Under the pieces are notes generated by a model. The model worked only from the letters and a program-made list of their open reading frames with translations. It made no database searches and had not been told where the DNA came from. Below are positions 18,396 through 28,313 of a stretch of DNA of 64,000 nucleotides, piece after piece (positions within the stretch are counted from its first letter, which is position 1; each line of letters begins with the position of its first letter). Source of the stretch: Flavobacteriales bacterium (GTDB lineage: Bacteria > Bacteroidota > Bacteroidia > Flavobacteriales_D > Crocinitomicaceae). Where the stretch lies: the NCBI GenBank assembly GCA_947447525.1, contig CANFJL010000006.1, forward strand, positions 1 through 64,000, given 5' to 3'. Both the position numbers and the translations under genes were made by a program.

Positions 18396-21300
18396 ATGAA
18401 AAAAATACTATTTCTTTCTTTAATCGCTTTACTTTTTTTCAACAAGCTCCTGGCTCAAGACACCACTTGGGTTCAGACTTTTACTTTTGACTCTATCAAT
18501 TCTAGAAGAGCCAATTTTAACTTCCCACCAGAATTGAATGCCCAGCGTTTTGAGAAGATATTGATGTATTATAAATTAAAATGTAGTCCCTTGACTTCAT
18601 GGGATCAGTACAATTGTGGTGAATGGGATTATCTTACTTATACTCGAGTTTTTGATCATACGGGAACTTTTGATTCTGTTAGAAAGGATTCTTACCGATA
18701 TTTATCCAATTACACGAACCCATCTACGATTCCATATTTGACTTTTCCTAATAATATTAGTGATAATTACCAACGCGCTGAGTATTTAAGAAATCCAATT
18801 CCTTTAGCTTCTTCAGTAATCAATAATTCAAATTCAACCGGAGCCTATCCTTTTAACACAGCAGCTCATGGTGGTAGATTTCAAATGTTGATTTCTGCGA
18901 GTGAATTAGTAGCAGCAGGTGTTCCTGTAGGAGATATACAATCTTTATCACTCTTTTTGAATAGTTTGGGTTCGAATGGCGAAATGATGTTTCCCAATAT
19001 TGCCATTAAATCAACTTCAGCTACTTCTTTATTGAGTTTTGAATCTAGTGGATTCACCTTAGTCTATAATGCATCTCATGGTGCTGGGGGTACTTTTTCG
19101 GCACTTACAAATGGTTTAAATGAATTGATGTTTTTTCAAGCTTTTCCTTGGAATGGGACGGATAATTTAATTGTTGAATTTAGTTTTGAAAACGATCTTC
19201 CAGCTGCTAATTCATTGATATTTGAGACCGAAGATATTACCAGTAATACAGCATTGAGCTTTGAAGCAAAAAATGGTGTAGCGAATCTTAATGGGTCCAC
19301 TTATGGACTTTTGGAATTATCGGATTTAGTCATTGGAGATGCTATGACAATTGAGTTTTGGCAAAAAGGGAATGGTGTCGCTGGCACAAACACTTCTTTT
19401 TTGGAAGCATACGACACTTTAAATAATCGCATAGTTAACATTCATATGCCTTGGAGTGACAATAATGTTTATTTTGATGCAGGTGTATCTTCGGGTTATG
19501 ACCGCATCAATAAACTAATGGCTGCGAATGAAATTGATAATACATGGAATCATTGGGCTTTTGTGAAGAATCAAGCGAGTGGTGAGATGTTTATTTATAA
19601 AAATGGTGCTTTGTGGCATTCTGGAACAGGGAAAAATAGATCAGTAGGCTATGTTCATCGATTGGTGTTAGGAGCAAATATGAGCAATACCAATATCTGG
19701 AAAGGAAGTGTTGATGAATTTAAAATTTATAATGCTGCTTTGTCAGCAGCTACAATTCAAAATAATTATTTAAAGAAAACGGATAGTAATCATCCTAATT
19801 GGTCTAATCTACTGGCATATTATGATTTTGATGAAGTGAATTATGCAGTTGATCGTTCTCAAAATCAAAATAAATTAATGTTCTCTGCTCCTAATGGTGG
19901 TGTAATTCAGTTCAATGAATTGCCTCTTGCAGGTGTTCAACAAGCGCAGAAACGACCTAAGATTTCTTTTGGTAAAGGATTGATGCCAACGGTTTATCAA
20001 ACCAATCTGGTAGTTCAGAAAAAGGCTAAGGAACCTTTAGTAGTTTTCCAACAACAAGCCATTCCTAATCATTTTGATATCACCAATAGTTTTTGGGTGA
20101 CAGGTTCTGGTGCGATTAATAATTATGATGCTCAAGGTGCTCTTACGACAAGTTTGCCTTATGCTACTAATCAGGATTTATTCAATGATACCATAAGTTA
20201 TTACAATACGCCTTATGAAATTGTTCGTGATGTAGAAATCGCCCGTTACATTACTCCTTATGGAATAAATTTTGATTTGGGTCCAAATGGTTTTTCATGG
20301 ATTTATGATGTAACGGATTATCAGCAATATTTAAAAAATACGGTAGATCTTGCCGCTCATAATACACAAGAATTACTCGATTTGCGCTTTGCCTTTATTC
20401 AAGGAATACCTCCAAGAGATTTACATAAAAGAGAACCGATTTGGTCTGATTTTAGATCTTATAATTATGGAAATATGTCCAATGACGTGGTACTTCAAGC
20501 TACTCCTGTGGTGCTCTCTGATACTTCTTCTATGTTTAAAATTAAAACTAGAATGTCAGGACATGGTCAAGTGGGTAATGGTGCTTGTTGTGAATGGGTT
20601 CCTAATGATCACCAAATAAAAATAGATGGAGTCCCAAGATTCAATTGGAATTTATGGCAAACAACTGATTGTGGCGACAATCCAAACATTGGGCAAGGTG
20701 GAACATGGCCTTATGCTCGTGAAGGATGGTGTCCAGGTGATAAAGTGAAAGAACATGAGTTTGAATTGACTCCTTATGTTTCTCCCGGTGACACGGTAAT
20801 GATTGATTACAGTGTGAATGCAGCACCTATCGATGATCAAGGTCAAACAGGTGGTAATTATATCGCTGCCTATGATTTGATTTCTTATTCAGCACCAAAT
20901 CATCAAGTAGATGCTGCTATTTTAGAGGTGTTAAATCCAAATAATTGGGAGTATTATAGTAAGTACAATCCAACTTGTTCTAATCCTAGAGTGATCTTAA
21001 AGAATACAGGGGCTCAAGCCCTAACTTCTTGTAAAATTAGATGTTGGGTGACTTATGGTGTGGAAATTGAATACGATTGGACGGGTAACTTGGCTTTTTT
21101 AGAAGAGGAGATGGTCGAAATTCCAGTTACTTATGATGAATTTTGGATGGATCAAGATTCTAACAAAACTTTCACTGCTTATGTATGTAATGTAAATGGT
21201 GGTTCAGGTAATGATGAGTACAATCAAAACAGTGTTAAACAAACTAAATTCGATGCCCCTGAGCGCATTGCAGGTCCTTTCTATGTTTGGTTGACCACCA

Positions 21301-21875
21301 ATAATAAAGCCGTTGAAAATAAATACCGTTTGATTGATACAGATGGCAATATTTTGTTCGAACGAAATAACATGAGCAATACCACTCAATATAAGGACAC
21401 CTTTGATTTAGCTCCTGGTTGCTACAGTATTATTATTGAAGATACAGATAGTGATGGTCTTTCTTTCTGGTATTCTTCTCAAGTGGAAGGTGAAACAGCT
21501 GGTCAAATGCGCTTGCGTTTAGTAGGAGGAAGCTACATTGAATTTTTCCCTGGTGATTTTGGTCGCTACCATCGTTATGACTTCTCTATTGGATTCGGAG
21601 TAGGTATTGATGAAAATAAACTGGATCATGAAATTGCAATTTTCCCAAATCCCACCTCTGGTGAAGCAACCATTGAAGTGAGTGGCTCTGTGAATTTTGA
21701 TTCAAATCTAGAAATATATGACCTTATGGGTAGAAAAGTTCTTGCTGAAAAAATGAATGCAAATGCTTTCTTTGCTGAATCTCATGTAGATTTATCAGCC
21801 CTGCAAAAAGGAACTTATGTAGTGAAGATTTTAACCAATCAAAGGGTATACACGAAGGAGCTAATTAAGCAATAA
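18396..21875 (+). CDS. T9SS-exported PNGase F-like protein with LamG domain
   Basis: The 1159-residue protein has a signal peptide (KKILFLSLIALLFFNKLLAQ). An N-terminal PNGase F-like segment follows (KLKCSPLTSWDQYNCGEWDY, about 55-75), then a laminin G/concanavalin-like domain (LELSDLVIGDAMTIEFWQKG to GSVDEFKIYN, about 305-455). A PNGase F C-terminal-like domain is at about 720-830 (SGHGQVGNGACCEWVPNDH). The C-terminal sorting domain (IAIFPNPTSGEATIEV ... GTYVVKILTNQRVYTKELIKQ, about 1085-1159) directs export by T9SS. Peptide-N-glycosidase F removes N-glycans from glycoproteins, so a secreted deglycosylase is likely. Active-site residues were not verified. Confidence 0.85.
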   Translation: MKKILFLSLIALLFFNKLLAQDTTWVQTFTFDSINSRRANFNFPPELNAQRFEKILMYYKLKCSPLTSWDQYNCGEWDYLTYTRVFDHTGTFDSVRKDSYRYLSNYTNPSTIPYLTFPNNISDNYQRAEYLRNPIPLASSVINNSNSTGAYPFNTAAHGGRFQMLISASELVAAGVPVGDIQSLSLFLNSLGSNGEMMFPNIAIKSTSATSLLSFESSGFTLVYNASHGAGGTFSALTNGLNELMFFQAFPWNGTDNLIVEFSFENDLPAANSLIFETEDITSNTALSFEAKNGVANLNGSTYGLLELSDLVIGDAMTIEFWQKGNGVAGTNTSFLEAYDTLNNRIVNIHMPWSDNNVYFDAGVSSGYDRINKLMAANEIDNTWNHWAFVKNQASGEMFIYKNGALWHSGTGKNRSVGYVHRLVLGANMSNTNIWKGSVDEFKIYNAALSAATIQNNYLKKTDSNHPNWSNLLAYYDFDEVNYAVDRSQNQNKLMFSAPNGGVIQFNELPLAGVQQAQKRPKISFGKGLMPTVYQTNLVVQKKAKEPLVVFQQQAIPNHFDITNSFWVTGSGAINNYDAQGALTTSLPYATNQDLFNDTISYYNTPYEIVRDVEIARYITPYGINFDLGPNGFSWIYDVTDYQQYLKNTVDLAAHNTQELLDLRFAFIQGIPPRDLHKREPIWSDFRSYNYGNMSNDVVLQATPVVLSDTSSMFKIKTRMSGHGQVGNGACCEWVPNDHQIKIDGVPRFNWNLWQTTDCGDNPNIGQGGTWPYAREGWCPGDKVKEHEFELTPYVSPGDTVMIDYSVNAAPIDDQGQTGGNYIAAYDLISYSAPNHQVDAAILEVLNPNNWEYYSKYNPTCSNPRVILKNTGAQALTSCKIRCWVTYGVEIEYDWTGNLAFLEEEMVEIPVTYDEFWMDQDSNKTFTAYVCNVNGGSGNDEYNQNSVKQTKFDAPERIAGPFYVWLTTNNKAVENKYRLIDTDGNILFERNNMSNTTQYKDTFDLAPGCYSIIIEDTDSDGLSFWYSSQVEGETAGQMRLRLVGGSYIEFFPGDFGRYHRYDFSIGFGVGIDENKLDHEIAIFPNPTSGEATIEVSGSVNFDSNLEIYDLMGRKVLAEKMNANAFFAESHVDLSALQKGTYVVKILTNQRVYTKELIKQ

Positions 21876-21903
21876 ACCTCTTGTCTTTTTGGACGGGTAT
21901 TGA

Positions 21904-23037
21904 TTAGGTTCTGAAAACAGAGGCAGGTTCTAATTTTGTAATTCTTCGAATGGCAAACAAGGTTCCCGAAATGGAAATCGTTGCAGTGATTAGGAAGAAA
22001 ATTACTTTAGTAACAGGGTGGAAAGTGAATAGTGTTCCTGCATTGGCAATTCCATTCCTGAAGCCTTCTATCAGCGCGTAGCCAATCAAAAATCCAATGA
22101 TCGAATAAATGACGGCCTGCATTAAAATAAGTTTTCTAATATACCCATTGGTAGCACCAATTGCTTTCAAGGTTCCGTAATCTTTTATCCTGTCAATTGC
22201 AGCCGAATAAAGTGTCAAACCAATGATGATAAATCCTGAAATCAAAGCGAAAATGATTAATGTCCCAAAAGAAAAGGCAATCCCACTCGATTTTAGAACC
22301 GTAATTACCGTTTCCCATCTAAAATCATTTGGCATCCATGCCTTAACACCAGGAATATTGGCATTGATATAATTCACAACTTCTTGCATTTGTTTTGGAT
22401 CATCTACCTCTACTAAAAATGCTGATGTTTTATTTTTGGATACATTACCTAGGAATCTTGCTCGTTCTATGGTAGTATACGCAAATAATCCACCTCCAAA
22501 AGCTCTTGCGCCCTTTGTGATTGCGGCGATATAAACTTGCTTGCCATTAATTTCAAAATAATCTCCCATTTCAGGATTACCTAAAGCCTTTCGATCGAAA
22601 AAATCAACGGTAACCGCTCCCTCAGCTATTAAATCTGATTGTTTTCCATCCACGATTAAATCTTTTTGGATGCCTGCCATTGCGGGTAGATTTAGCCCCA
22701 CAACGCTCATGCCTGCTGTTGTTCCATCAGAAAATCTTGATGCTCCAGAGGCCATTACCAAAGGATGTGCCTTTTTAACGTAAGGTAAACTTTCTATTTC
22801 ATGTCCCAATCGAATATCAATCGGAGCTAAGGCATTTACATTGGTAGTTTTGTTGTCTGTTACCCATACATATCCATCATTTACACGAACCATGTAACAC
22901 ATAGCATTCGTCAAAAAGGTGAATATTCCAGTTTGTTGTCCAATTAAAAATATAGAAATGATAACCCCAAACAAAGCTCCGATGCTCTTAGGTTTATCAA
23001 ACTTCATGAATTTTAATGCGGTGAACAGTAGTTGCAT
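21904..23037 (-). CDS. ABC transporter permease (FtsX/DevC-like)
   Basis: The 377-residue protein has an N-terminal helix (IGALFGVIISIFLIGQQTGIF), a large extracytoplasmic domain (about 45-255), and three C-terminal helices in the FtsX pattern, with DRIKDYGTLKAIGATNGYI in the coupling loop. The N-terminal sequence and the order ATPase, adaptor, permease resemble DevBCA exporters, which move glycolipids or other substrates with an outer-membrane TolC partner. No TolC gene is seen nearby. It follows the adaptor gene with 1 nt between them. Confidence 0.87.
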   Translation of the reverse strand: MQLLFTALKFMKFDKPKSIGALFGVIISIFLIGQQTGIFTFLTNAMCYMVRVNDGYVWVTDNKTTNVNALAPIDIRLGHEIESLPYVKKAHPLVMASGASRFSDGTTAGMSVVGLNLPAMAGIQKDLIVDGKQSDLIAEGAVTVDFFDRKALGNPEMGDYFEINGKQVYIAAITKGARAFGGGLFAYTTIERARFLGNVSKNKTSAFLVEVDDPKQMQEVVNYINANIPGVKAWMPNDFRWETVITVLKSSGIAFSFGTLIIFALISGFIIIGLTLYSAAIDRIKDYGTLKAIGATNGYIRKLILMQAVIYSIIGFLIGYALIEGFRNGIANAGTLFTFHPVTKVIFFLITATISISGTLFAIRRITKLEPASVFRT

Positions 23038-23038
23038 T

Positions 23039-23971
23039 TTATAGTTTTATGATGCATTCAACACGACTTCCTATCAACACAGTTTCAGGACGATCTAATC
23101 TTACTCTTACTTCTCGAACGCGTCTGTCTTCTAGGTTATCAGCTTTGTCGCTGAATATAGATTTTTTGGAAAGATAAGGCGAACAATAAATAATTTTACC
23201 TGTGCTCAAACGATCTCTTGTTCCTTGTTTTGCAATGGTAACATTCATACCATTTCTAACATCCATAGCGTATAATTCATCCACTTCTGTAATAGCAATC
23301 AATCCACCACTTGGAGCGAAATCACCAATTTTCGCACCCGGTGCAAGTGCTTGTCCTGGTTTAACTTCAATGCTTAACAACATTCCGTCCTCTGGAGCAT
23401 AAATCTTTTTCTTGTTTTTTAGTTGACTGAAATAATTTGATTCCGCACTCAATTCGCCTAAACTTGCTATCGCTTCTCGTACATCTGCCTGCGCTATGAT
23501 GATATCAGCTCTAAGGTTATTGTAGGCAGTTTCAGAATCAATTGCATTTTTTTCTGGTCCAGCTTTCGCGTCAGCTAAAGCACGATCTCTTTTCATGTTA
23601 ACTTCTGCAGCTTTTAATTTAATGTTGAGTGCTTCTATTTTAGCTTGTAAACTTTTCACCTTTTCATTACGTGCAGTTACTTTAGAGGTGCTCTGTGTTA
23701 CTTGAGCATTCTCGGCACTTTCATCCATTTCTAGTAAAAGCTGACCTTTCTTTACCATTTGACCTTCTACAACTAGTATGCGTGTGATTTTACCAGCTAA
23801 TTCACTTCCTAAAGGATAGATTTTACTCGCGGGTTCGATGCGAGCAATTCCAACCAATTCATTAATTTTTTCAATTTTATAATCGGATAGTTTCTTTTCT
23901 GTCGGTTCTTTTTTACCTCCGCAAGAAGCTAAAAGCAAAAGTATAATTAAAGATGCGTGTGTTATTTTCAT
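23039..23971 (-). CDS. HlyD-type periplasmic adaptor lipoprotein (DevB-like)
   Basis: About 310 residues with lipoprotein signal KITHASLIILLLLASCGG (LASC lipobox). The body has the biotinyl-lipoyl-like halves (LVVEGQMVKKGQLLLEMDES and IYAPEDGMLLSIEVKPGQALAPG) around an alpha-helical hairpin (about 85-175), then a beta-barrel domain: a membrane fusion protein linking an inner-membrane exporter to an outer-membrane channel. ATG at 23971 gives the normal lipoprotein signal and avoids overlap with the ATPase gene; an ATG at 23992 is also in frame. It is the second of three exporter genes. Confidence 0.87.
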   Translation of the reverse strand: MKITHASLIILLLLASCGGKKEPTEKKLSDYKIEKINELVGIARIEPASKIYPLGSELAGKITRILVVEGQMVKKGQLLLEMDESAENAQVTQSTSKVTARNEKVKSLQAKIEALNIKLKAAEVNMKRDRALADAKAGPEKNAIDSETAYNNLRADIIIAQADVREAIASLGELSAESNYFSQLKNKKKIYAPEDGMLLSIEVKPGQALAPGAKIGDFAPSGGLIAITEVDELYAMDVRNGMNVTIAKQGTRDRLSTGKIIYCSPYLSKKSIFSDKADNLEDRRVREVRVRLDRPETVLIGSRVECIIKL

Positions 23972-23972
23972 T

Positions 23973-24677
23973 TTATACAAGTGTAAAGGCATTGGTTAAT
24001 TCATTTTTCTTTATTTCTGTTGCAAATCCATTTTCAACCTTAATGACGCGATCTGCATAATTTAATAAGCGTGGGTCATGGGTAACTACGCAAACACTTT
24101 TCCCAGATTTAGATAGCGATACCAGTTCCTCCATTATCGTTGCTATGGAGGATGCGTCTAATGAAGCAGTGGGTTCGTCGCACAAAATTAATTTTGGATC
24201 GGTTACCAATGCTCTGGCAATTGCCACTCGTTGTTGTTGACCTCCAGAAAGTTGTTTGGGTAAACTCTTTTTTCGATCCAACATTCCAACTAAATTAAGT
24301 GCTGCTTCAGCTTGTGTTTTTGCGTCTTTAGCATTTATTTTCTTTAATTGTAAGGGCATCATCACATTGTCCAAGGCATTGAGAGGTGTAATCAAATTGA
24401 AGCTTTGGAAAACAAATCCTATGGTATTGAGTCTTAAATGAGCAAGTTGTTTTTGATTCATGTCATTGACCAATTGGTCGTTGACAAATAATTTTCCTTG
24501 TGTGGGATATATAACACAGCCTAATAGAGACAGAAGAGTAGTTTTACCCGATCCAGACGGACCGATAATTAAGGTTAACTCGCCAGTTTTAATGGATAAG
24601 TCAAGAGGATGTAAAGCTATTATTGTTTGATCACCAACTTGATATTCTTTTCCTACACCTTTTAATTCGGCAATCAT
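23973..24677 (-). CDS. ABC transporter ATP-binding protein (DevA/LolD-like)
   Basis: The 234-residue ATPase shows Walker A GPSGSGKTTLL, Q-loop FVFQSFNLI, signature LSGGQQQRVAIARAL, Walker B LILCDEPTASLD and H-loop VVTHDPRLL. It belongs to the MacB/LolD/DevA type that powers FtsX-like permeases. First of the three exporter genes, which read ATPase, adaptor, permease on the minus strand. The substrate is not predictable from sequence. Confidence 0.92.
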   Translation of the reverse strand: MIAELKGVGKEYQVGDQTIIALHPLDLSIKTGELTLIIGPSGSGKTTLLSLLGCVIYPTQGKLFVNDQLVNDMNQKQLAHLRLNTIGFVFQSFNLITPLNALDNVMMPLQLKKINAKDAKTQAEAALNLVGMLDRKKSLPKQLSGGQQQRVAIARALVTDPKLILCDEPTASLDASSIATIMEELVSLSKSGKSVCVVTHDPRLLNYADRVIKVENGFATEIKKNELTNAFTLV

Positions 24678-24728
24678 TTATGCTTATTTATTTTATTAAA
24701 CAATTATAATGCTTTTTTGTTTAAAATT

Positions 24729-25427
24729 TTATTTTTTTTGAACGCTTAAACTAATATTTTCTAATAATTCTATTTGTTCTTCCTGAATGTCTAGCAAGTC
24801 TTTTTGTTGATGCAAAATTAAATGATCTATTTTCTCATGCAATGTTCTGATCTCTAATTCTGATTTTAAATTGATCATATAATCCATTTTTGCGCGCTCT
24901 CTATCTTTTTCTTCTTGCCTGTTTTGACTCATCATGATAATTGGAGCTTGCAATGCAGCTATACAAGATAAAATCAGGTTAAGTAAAATAAATGGATAGG
25001 GATCGAATCCTTTATTGCTTAAAAAATAAAAATTACAGATAATCCAAATAACTAAAAATACTCCGAAAGAACTGATGAAGGTCCAGCTTCCTCCAAAACT
25101 AGCTACTTTGTCGGCTAATTTTTGTCCAAGGGTTAATGGTTTTTGGTCTTCTATTTTAGTTTTTTTATTTATACTAGTTTCATTGGTCATGGTCTTGATT
25201 ACTGTTTTTTCTAAATCACTCAATTCGCCCAATTGACTTTCTAATTTATCTGTTATGTATTTCTCCCTGTAATACTGAAGTTCTTCTATAGAAATAACAA
25301 AATCTTTTTCTAATTCAGGATGGTCAACTCTTATTAAATCAATCAACGCATGTCTCATAGTCACAGAGAAAACTTTTTCGTTCATTGGAAAAGTCTTTTG
25401 AGATAGATCACTAAGAAAGGTTTTCAT
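24729..25427 (-). CDS. DUF1003 membrane protein
   Basis: The 232-residue product matches DUF1003: after an N-terminal soluble segment (1-100) comes KVASFGGSWTFISSFGVFLV and a second helix (FILLNLILSCIAALQAPIIMM) ending in the family's SQNRQEEKDR, then a C-terminal coiled coil (ELEIRTLHEKIDHLI). The function is unknown. TAACTTTG on the minus strand (25443-25450) is a perfect TAnnTTTG box 15 nt before the ATG. It is divergent from the AMP nucleosidase gene. Confidence 0.85.
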   Translation of the reverse strand: MKTFLSDLSQKTFPMNEKVFSVTMRHALIDLIRVDHPELEKDFVISIEELQYYREKYITDKLESQLGELSDLEKTVIKTMTNETSINKKTKIEDQKPLTLGQKLADKVASFGGSWTFISSFGVFLVIWIICNFYFLSNKGFDPYPFILLNLILSCIAALQAPIIMMSQNRQEEKDRERAKMDYMINLKSELEIRTLHEKIDHLILHQQKDLLDIQEEQIELLENISLSVQKK

Positions 25428-25515
25428 AATCGAATTTTAATTCAAAGTTAAACTTTTATTCTCTACGGAATTTTATCATAGTGCAATTCACATCTTTCCT
25501 CCTTATATTTATAGT

Positions 25516-26286
25516 ATGAATACAAAATCAGAAATCGTACAAAATTGGCTTCCACGCTATACAGGTGAAAAAATTGAGAATTTTGGAAAGTATATTTTAC
25601 TGACTAATTTCAGTAATTATGTAAATCTTTTTGCACAATGGAACGATGTTCCTGTAGTTGGAAATGACAAACCTATGCAATGTGCTACCGCTGGCAATAT
25701 TAGCATCATCAATTTTGGCATGGGAAGTCCTTCCGCAGCGACTATTATGGATTTACTTACCGCAATTGAACCTGAGGCAGTATTGTTTTTAGGTAAATGC
25801 GGTGGTCTGAAAAAACGAAATAAGTTAGGAGATTTGATTCTTCCTATTGCTGCCATTCGGGGTGAAGGTACAAGCAATGATTATTTTCCAATGGAGGTTC
25901 CCGCCTTACCAGCATTCTCACTTCAGAAAGCAGTTTCAACAACCATTAGAGATTGCAATGTCGATTATTGGACAGGTACAGTCTATACTACCAACAGAAG
26001 GGTTTGGGAACATGATGAGGATTTTAAAAATTATCTCCTGAAAATAAGAGCCTATGCTATTGATATGGAAACTGCTACAATTTTCACCGTTGGCTTTTTT
26101 AACAAAATTCCAACCGGAGCTTTACTTTTAGTAAGCGATCAACCCATGGTTCCGGATGGTGTAAAAACGGAAGAAAGTGATAAGGTAGTTACCAGTAAAT
26201 TTGTGGAAAATCATTTAAAAATTGGAATCAATTCTCTAAATCAACTCATAGATGATGGGCTTACTGTGCGCCACCTGAGGTTTTAA
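25516..26286 (+). CDS. amn: AMP nucleosidase
   Basis: The 256-residue protein belongs to the nucleoside phosphorylase superfamily in the shorter form usual in Bacteroidota: FGMGSPSAATIMDLLTA, LFLGKCGGLKK, EGTSNDYFP and AIDMETATIFTVGF (ribose-binding Met-Glu) are conserved. It would split AMP to adenine and ribose 5-phosphate in the cytoplasm. TATATTTA, a one-mismatch -7 box, lies only 4 nt before the ATG, as for the DEAD helicase. The gene converges on acs with an 11-nt gap and no visible terminator. Confidence 0.88.
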   Translation: MNTKSEIVQNWLPRYTGEKIENFGKYILLTNFSNYVNLFAQWNDVPVVGNDKPMQCATAGNISIINFGMGSPSAATIMDLLTAIEPEAVLFLGKCGGLKKRNKLGDLILPIAAIRGEGTSNDYFPMEVPALPAFSLQKAVSTTIRDCNVDYWTGTVYTTNRRVWEHDEDFKNYLLKIRAYAIDMETATIFTVGFFNKIPTGALLLVSDQPMVPDGVKTEESDKVVTSKFVENHLKIGINSLNQLIDDGLTVRHLRF

Positions 26287-26297
26287 TGAATTTAAAA

Positions 26298-28193
26298 TTA
26301 AAAACAGTCTTTTTGAATTTCAGCGACAATTTCTGGATTTAGTAAAGTCGAAATATCTCCAAAATTGGTAAAATCACCCTCGGCAATTTTTCTTAAAATC
26401 CTTCGCATTATTTTACCTGAGCGTGTTTTTGGCAGTCCAGTTGTAAATTGAATTTTATCTAATTTTGCAATGGGTCCAATTTGTTCTGTTATAATTTGAT
26501 TGATTTCTTTGCGCAACTGATCAAGATTAGGATGTTCTTCTTTCAAAGTAACAAAACCATAGAGTGCATTTCCTTTAATATCATGTGGGAAGCCTACAAT
26601 CGCAGATTCTGCTACCAATGGATGATCGTTTATGGCCTCCTCAATTGGACCTGTTCCTAAATTATGTCCAGATACTATAATTACATCATCTACTCTTCCC
26701 GTAATTCTGTAGTAGCCGTCCTCATCGCGTAAGGCTCCGTCTCCAGTGAAATAGTAACCTGGAAATGCAGTAAAATAAGTGTCTTTATAGCGTTGATGAT
26801 CACCCCAAATGGTTCTCGCTATGGATGGCCAAGGCTCTTTAATGCATAAACTGCCACTTACATCATTTCCGATAATTTCGTTTTTGGATTCATCTAACAG
26901 CGCAACTTGTATTCCTGGCAAAGGCAAGGTAGCAAAAGCAGGTTTTAATTTTGTTATGTTCGGAAGTGGTGAAATGAGTATTCCTCCTGTCTCAGTCTGC
27001 CACCAAGTATCTACAAGAGGACAATTTCCCTTTCCGATGTTCTCGTGATACCAATACCACGCTTCATCATTGATGGGTTCTCCAACGGATCCTAAAATGC
27101 GTAAACTTTTTAAACTGTATTTTTCCACCCATGATAAGGATTCTTTGGCAAGCGAACGAATAGCAGTAGGGGCAGTGTACAAATGACTGACATGATGTTT
27201 ATCAATGACTTCCCAAAAGCGTCCGAAATCTGGATGCGAAGGAATTCCTTCAAAAAGTACAGTGGTTGCTCCATTTAATAAAGCGCCATACACCAGGTAG
27301 GAATGCCCTGTAATCCAACCTATATCAGCGGTGCACCAAAAGATATCTTTATCTTGATAATCAAAAACATTTTGAAAGGTATAAGCTGTATAAACCATGT
27401 ATCCTCCAGTGGTGTGCAGCATTCCTTTCGGCTTTCCGGTAGATCCAGAGGTGTAAAGTATGAATAAAGGGTCTTCAGAGTCCATGGGTTCAGCCTTACA
27501 AATGGAACTTACTTTTTGTAATGCATCTTCTAAGTAGACATCACGACCAGTTAGCATGTTTATGGAAGTAAAAGTTCGTTTTACAACTAGAGCAATTGTG
27601 ATGGTTGGACAAGTAAGTAGCGCCTCATCAACTATTGATTTGAGGTCAATCGATTTGGCACCTCTAAATCCACCATCAGCGGTAATGATCATTTTACAGG
27701 AGCAATCTTGAATGCGAGTAGCCAGTGCGTTGGCTGAAAATCCGGCAAAAACAACTGAATGTATAGCACCAATTCTTGCACAAGCCAGAACACTAATCGC
27801 CAATTCTGGAATCATAGGAAGATAAATACAAACACGATCTCCTTTATTAATTCCTTTTGCTTTAAGCACATTGGCCAGTTGAGATACTCGAGAATGTAAT
27901 GCTGTGTAGGAAATATGTTGTGCTTTTTCTTTTGGATCATTTGGTTCGAAAATCAGTGCCGTTTGCGTACCTTTTTTCGCTAAGTGTCGGTCTAAACAGT
28001 TGAAAGATATATTCGTTTTCCCTCCCTGAAACCATGAAAATTTAGCCTCCTCCATGTTGCAATCCATAACTTTTTCCCATGGGGTAAACCAATGAAAATG
28101 TTCAGCGATTTTTCCCCAAAAAACGGCTGGATCTGAAGATGCATTTTCGCGAGCGTTTTGATATTCTGAAAGGGTTTTAAGGTGGTAAGGCAT
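26298..28193 (-). CDS. acs: Acetyl-CoA synthetase
   Basis: The 631-residue protein has the ANL-superfamily AMP-binding motif YTSGSTGKPKGMLHTTGGY, DIGWITGHSYLVYGAL, DTWWQTETGG, YFTGDGALRDEDGYYRITGRVDD, and the catalytic Lys motif LPKTRSGKIMRR at the C-terminus. The length and N-terminal WF-QGG region match acetate:CoA ligases, which make acetyl-CoA from acetate, ATP and CoA. The gene stands alone; the 120-bp gap upstream is shared with the divergent FISUMP lipoprotein gene. Confidence 0.95.
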   Translation of the reverse strand: MPYHLKTLSEYQNARENASSDPAVFWGKIAEHFHWFTPWEKVMDCNMEEAKFSWFQGGKTNISFNCLDRHLAKKGTQTALIFEPNDPKEKAQHISYTALHSRVSQLANVLKAKGINKGDRVCIYLPMIPELAISVLACARIGAIHSVVFAGFSANALATRIQDCSCKMIITADGGFRGAKSIDLKSIVDEALLTCPTITIALVVKRTFTSINMLTGRDVYLEDALQKVSSICKAEPMDSEDPLFILYTSGSTGKPKGMLHTTGGYMVYTAYTFQNVFDYQDKDIFWCTADIGWITGHSYLVYGALLNGATTVLFEGIPSHPDFGRFWEVIDKHHVSHLYTAPTAIRSLAKESLSWVEKYSLKSLRILGSVGEPINDEAWYWYHENIGKGNCPLVDTWWQTETGGILISPLPNITKLKPAFATLPLPGIQVALLDESKNEIIGNDVSGSLCIKEPWPSIARTIWGDHQRYKDTYFTAFPGYYFTGDGALRDEDGYYRITGRVDDVIIVSGHNLGTGPIEEAINDHPLVAESAIVGFPHDIKGNALYGFVTLKEEHPNLDQLRKEINQIITEQIGPIAKLDKIQFTTGLPKTRSGKIMRRILRKIAEGDFTNFGDISTLLNPEIVAEIQKDCF

Positions 28194-28313
28194 TGACTAA
28201 GAATTTTAAGTAAAAATAAGGATAATTGACCAATAACTTAATTATAATTTCGAATAAAGTCATCAATTTCAAATAGTTTACTACCTTTAAATTCTGCTTA
28301 TAAAACCAACTAA

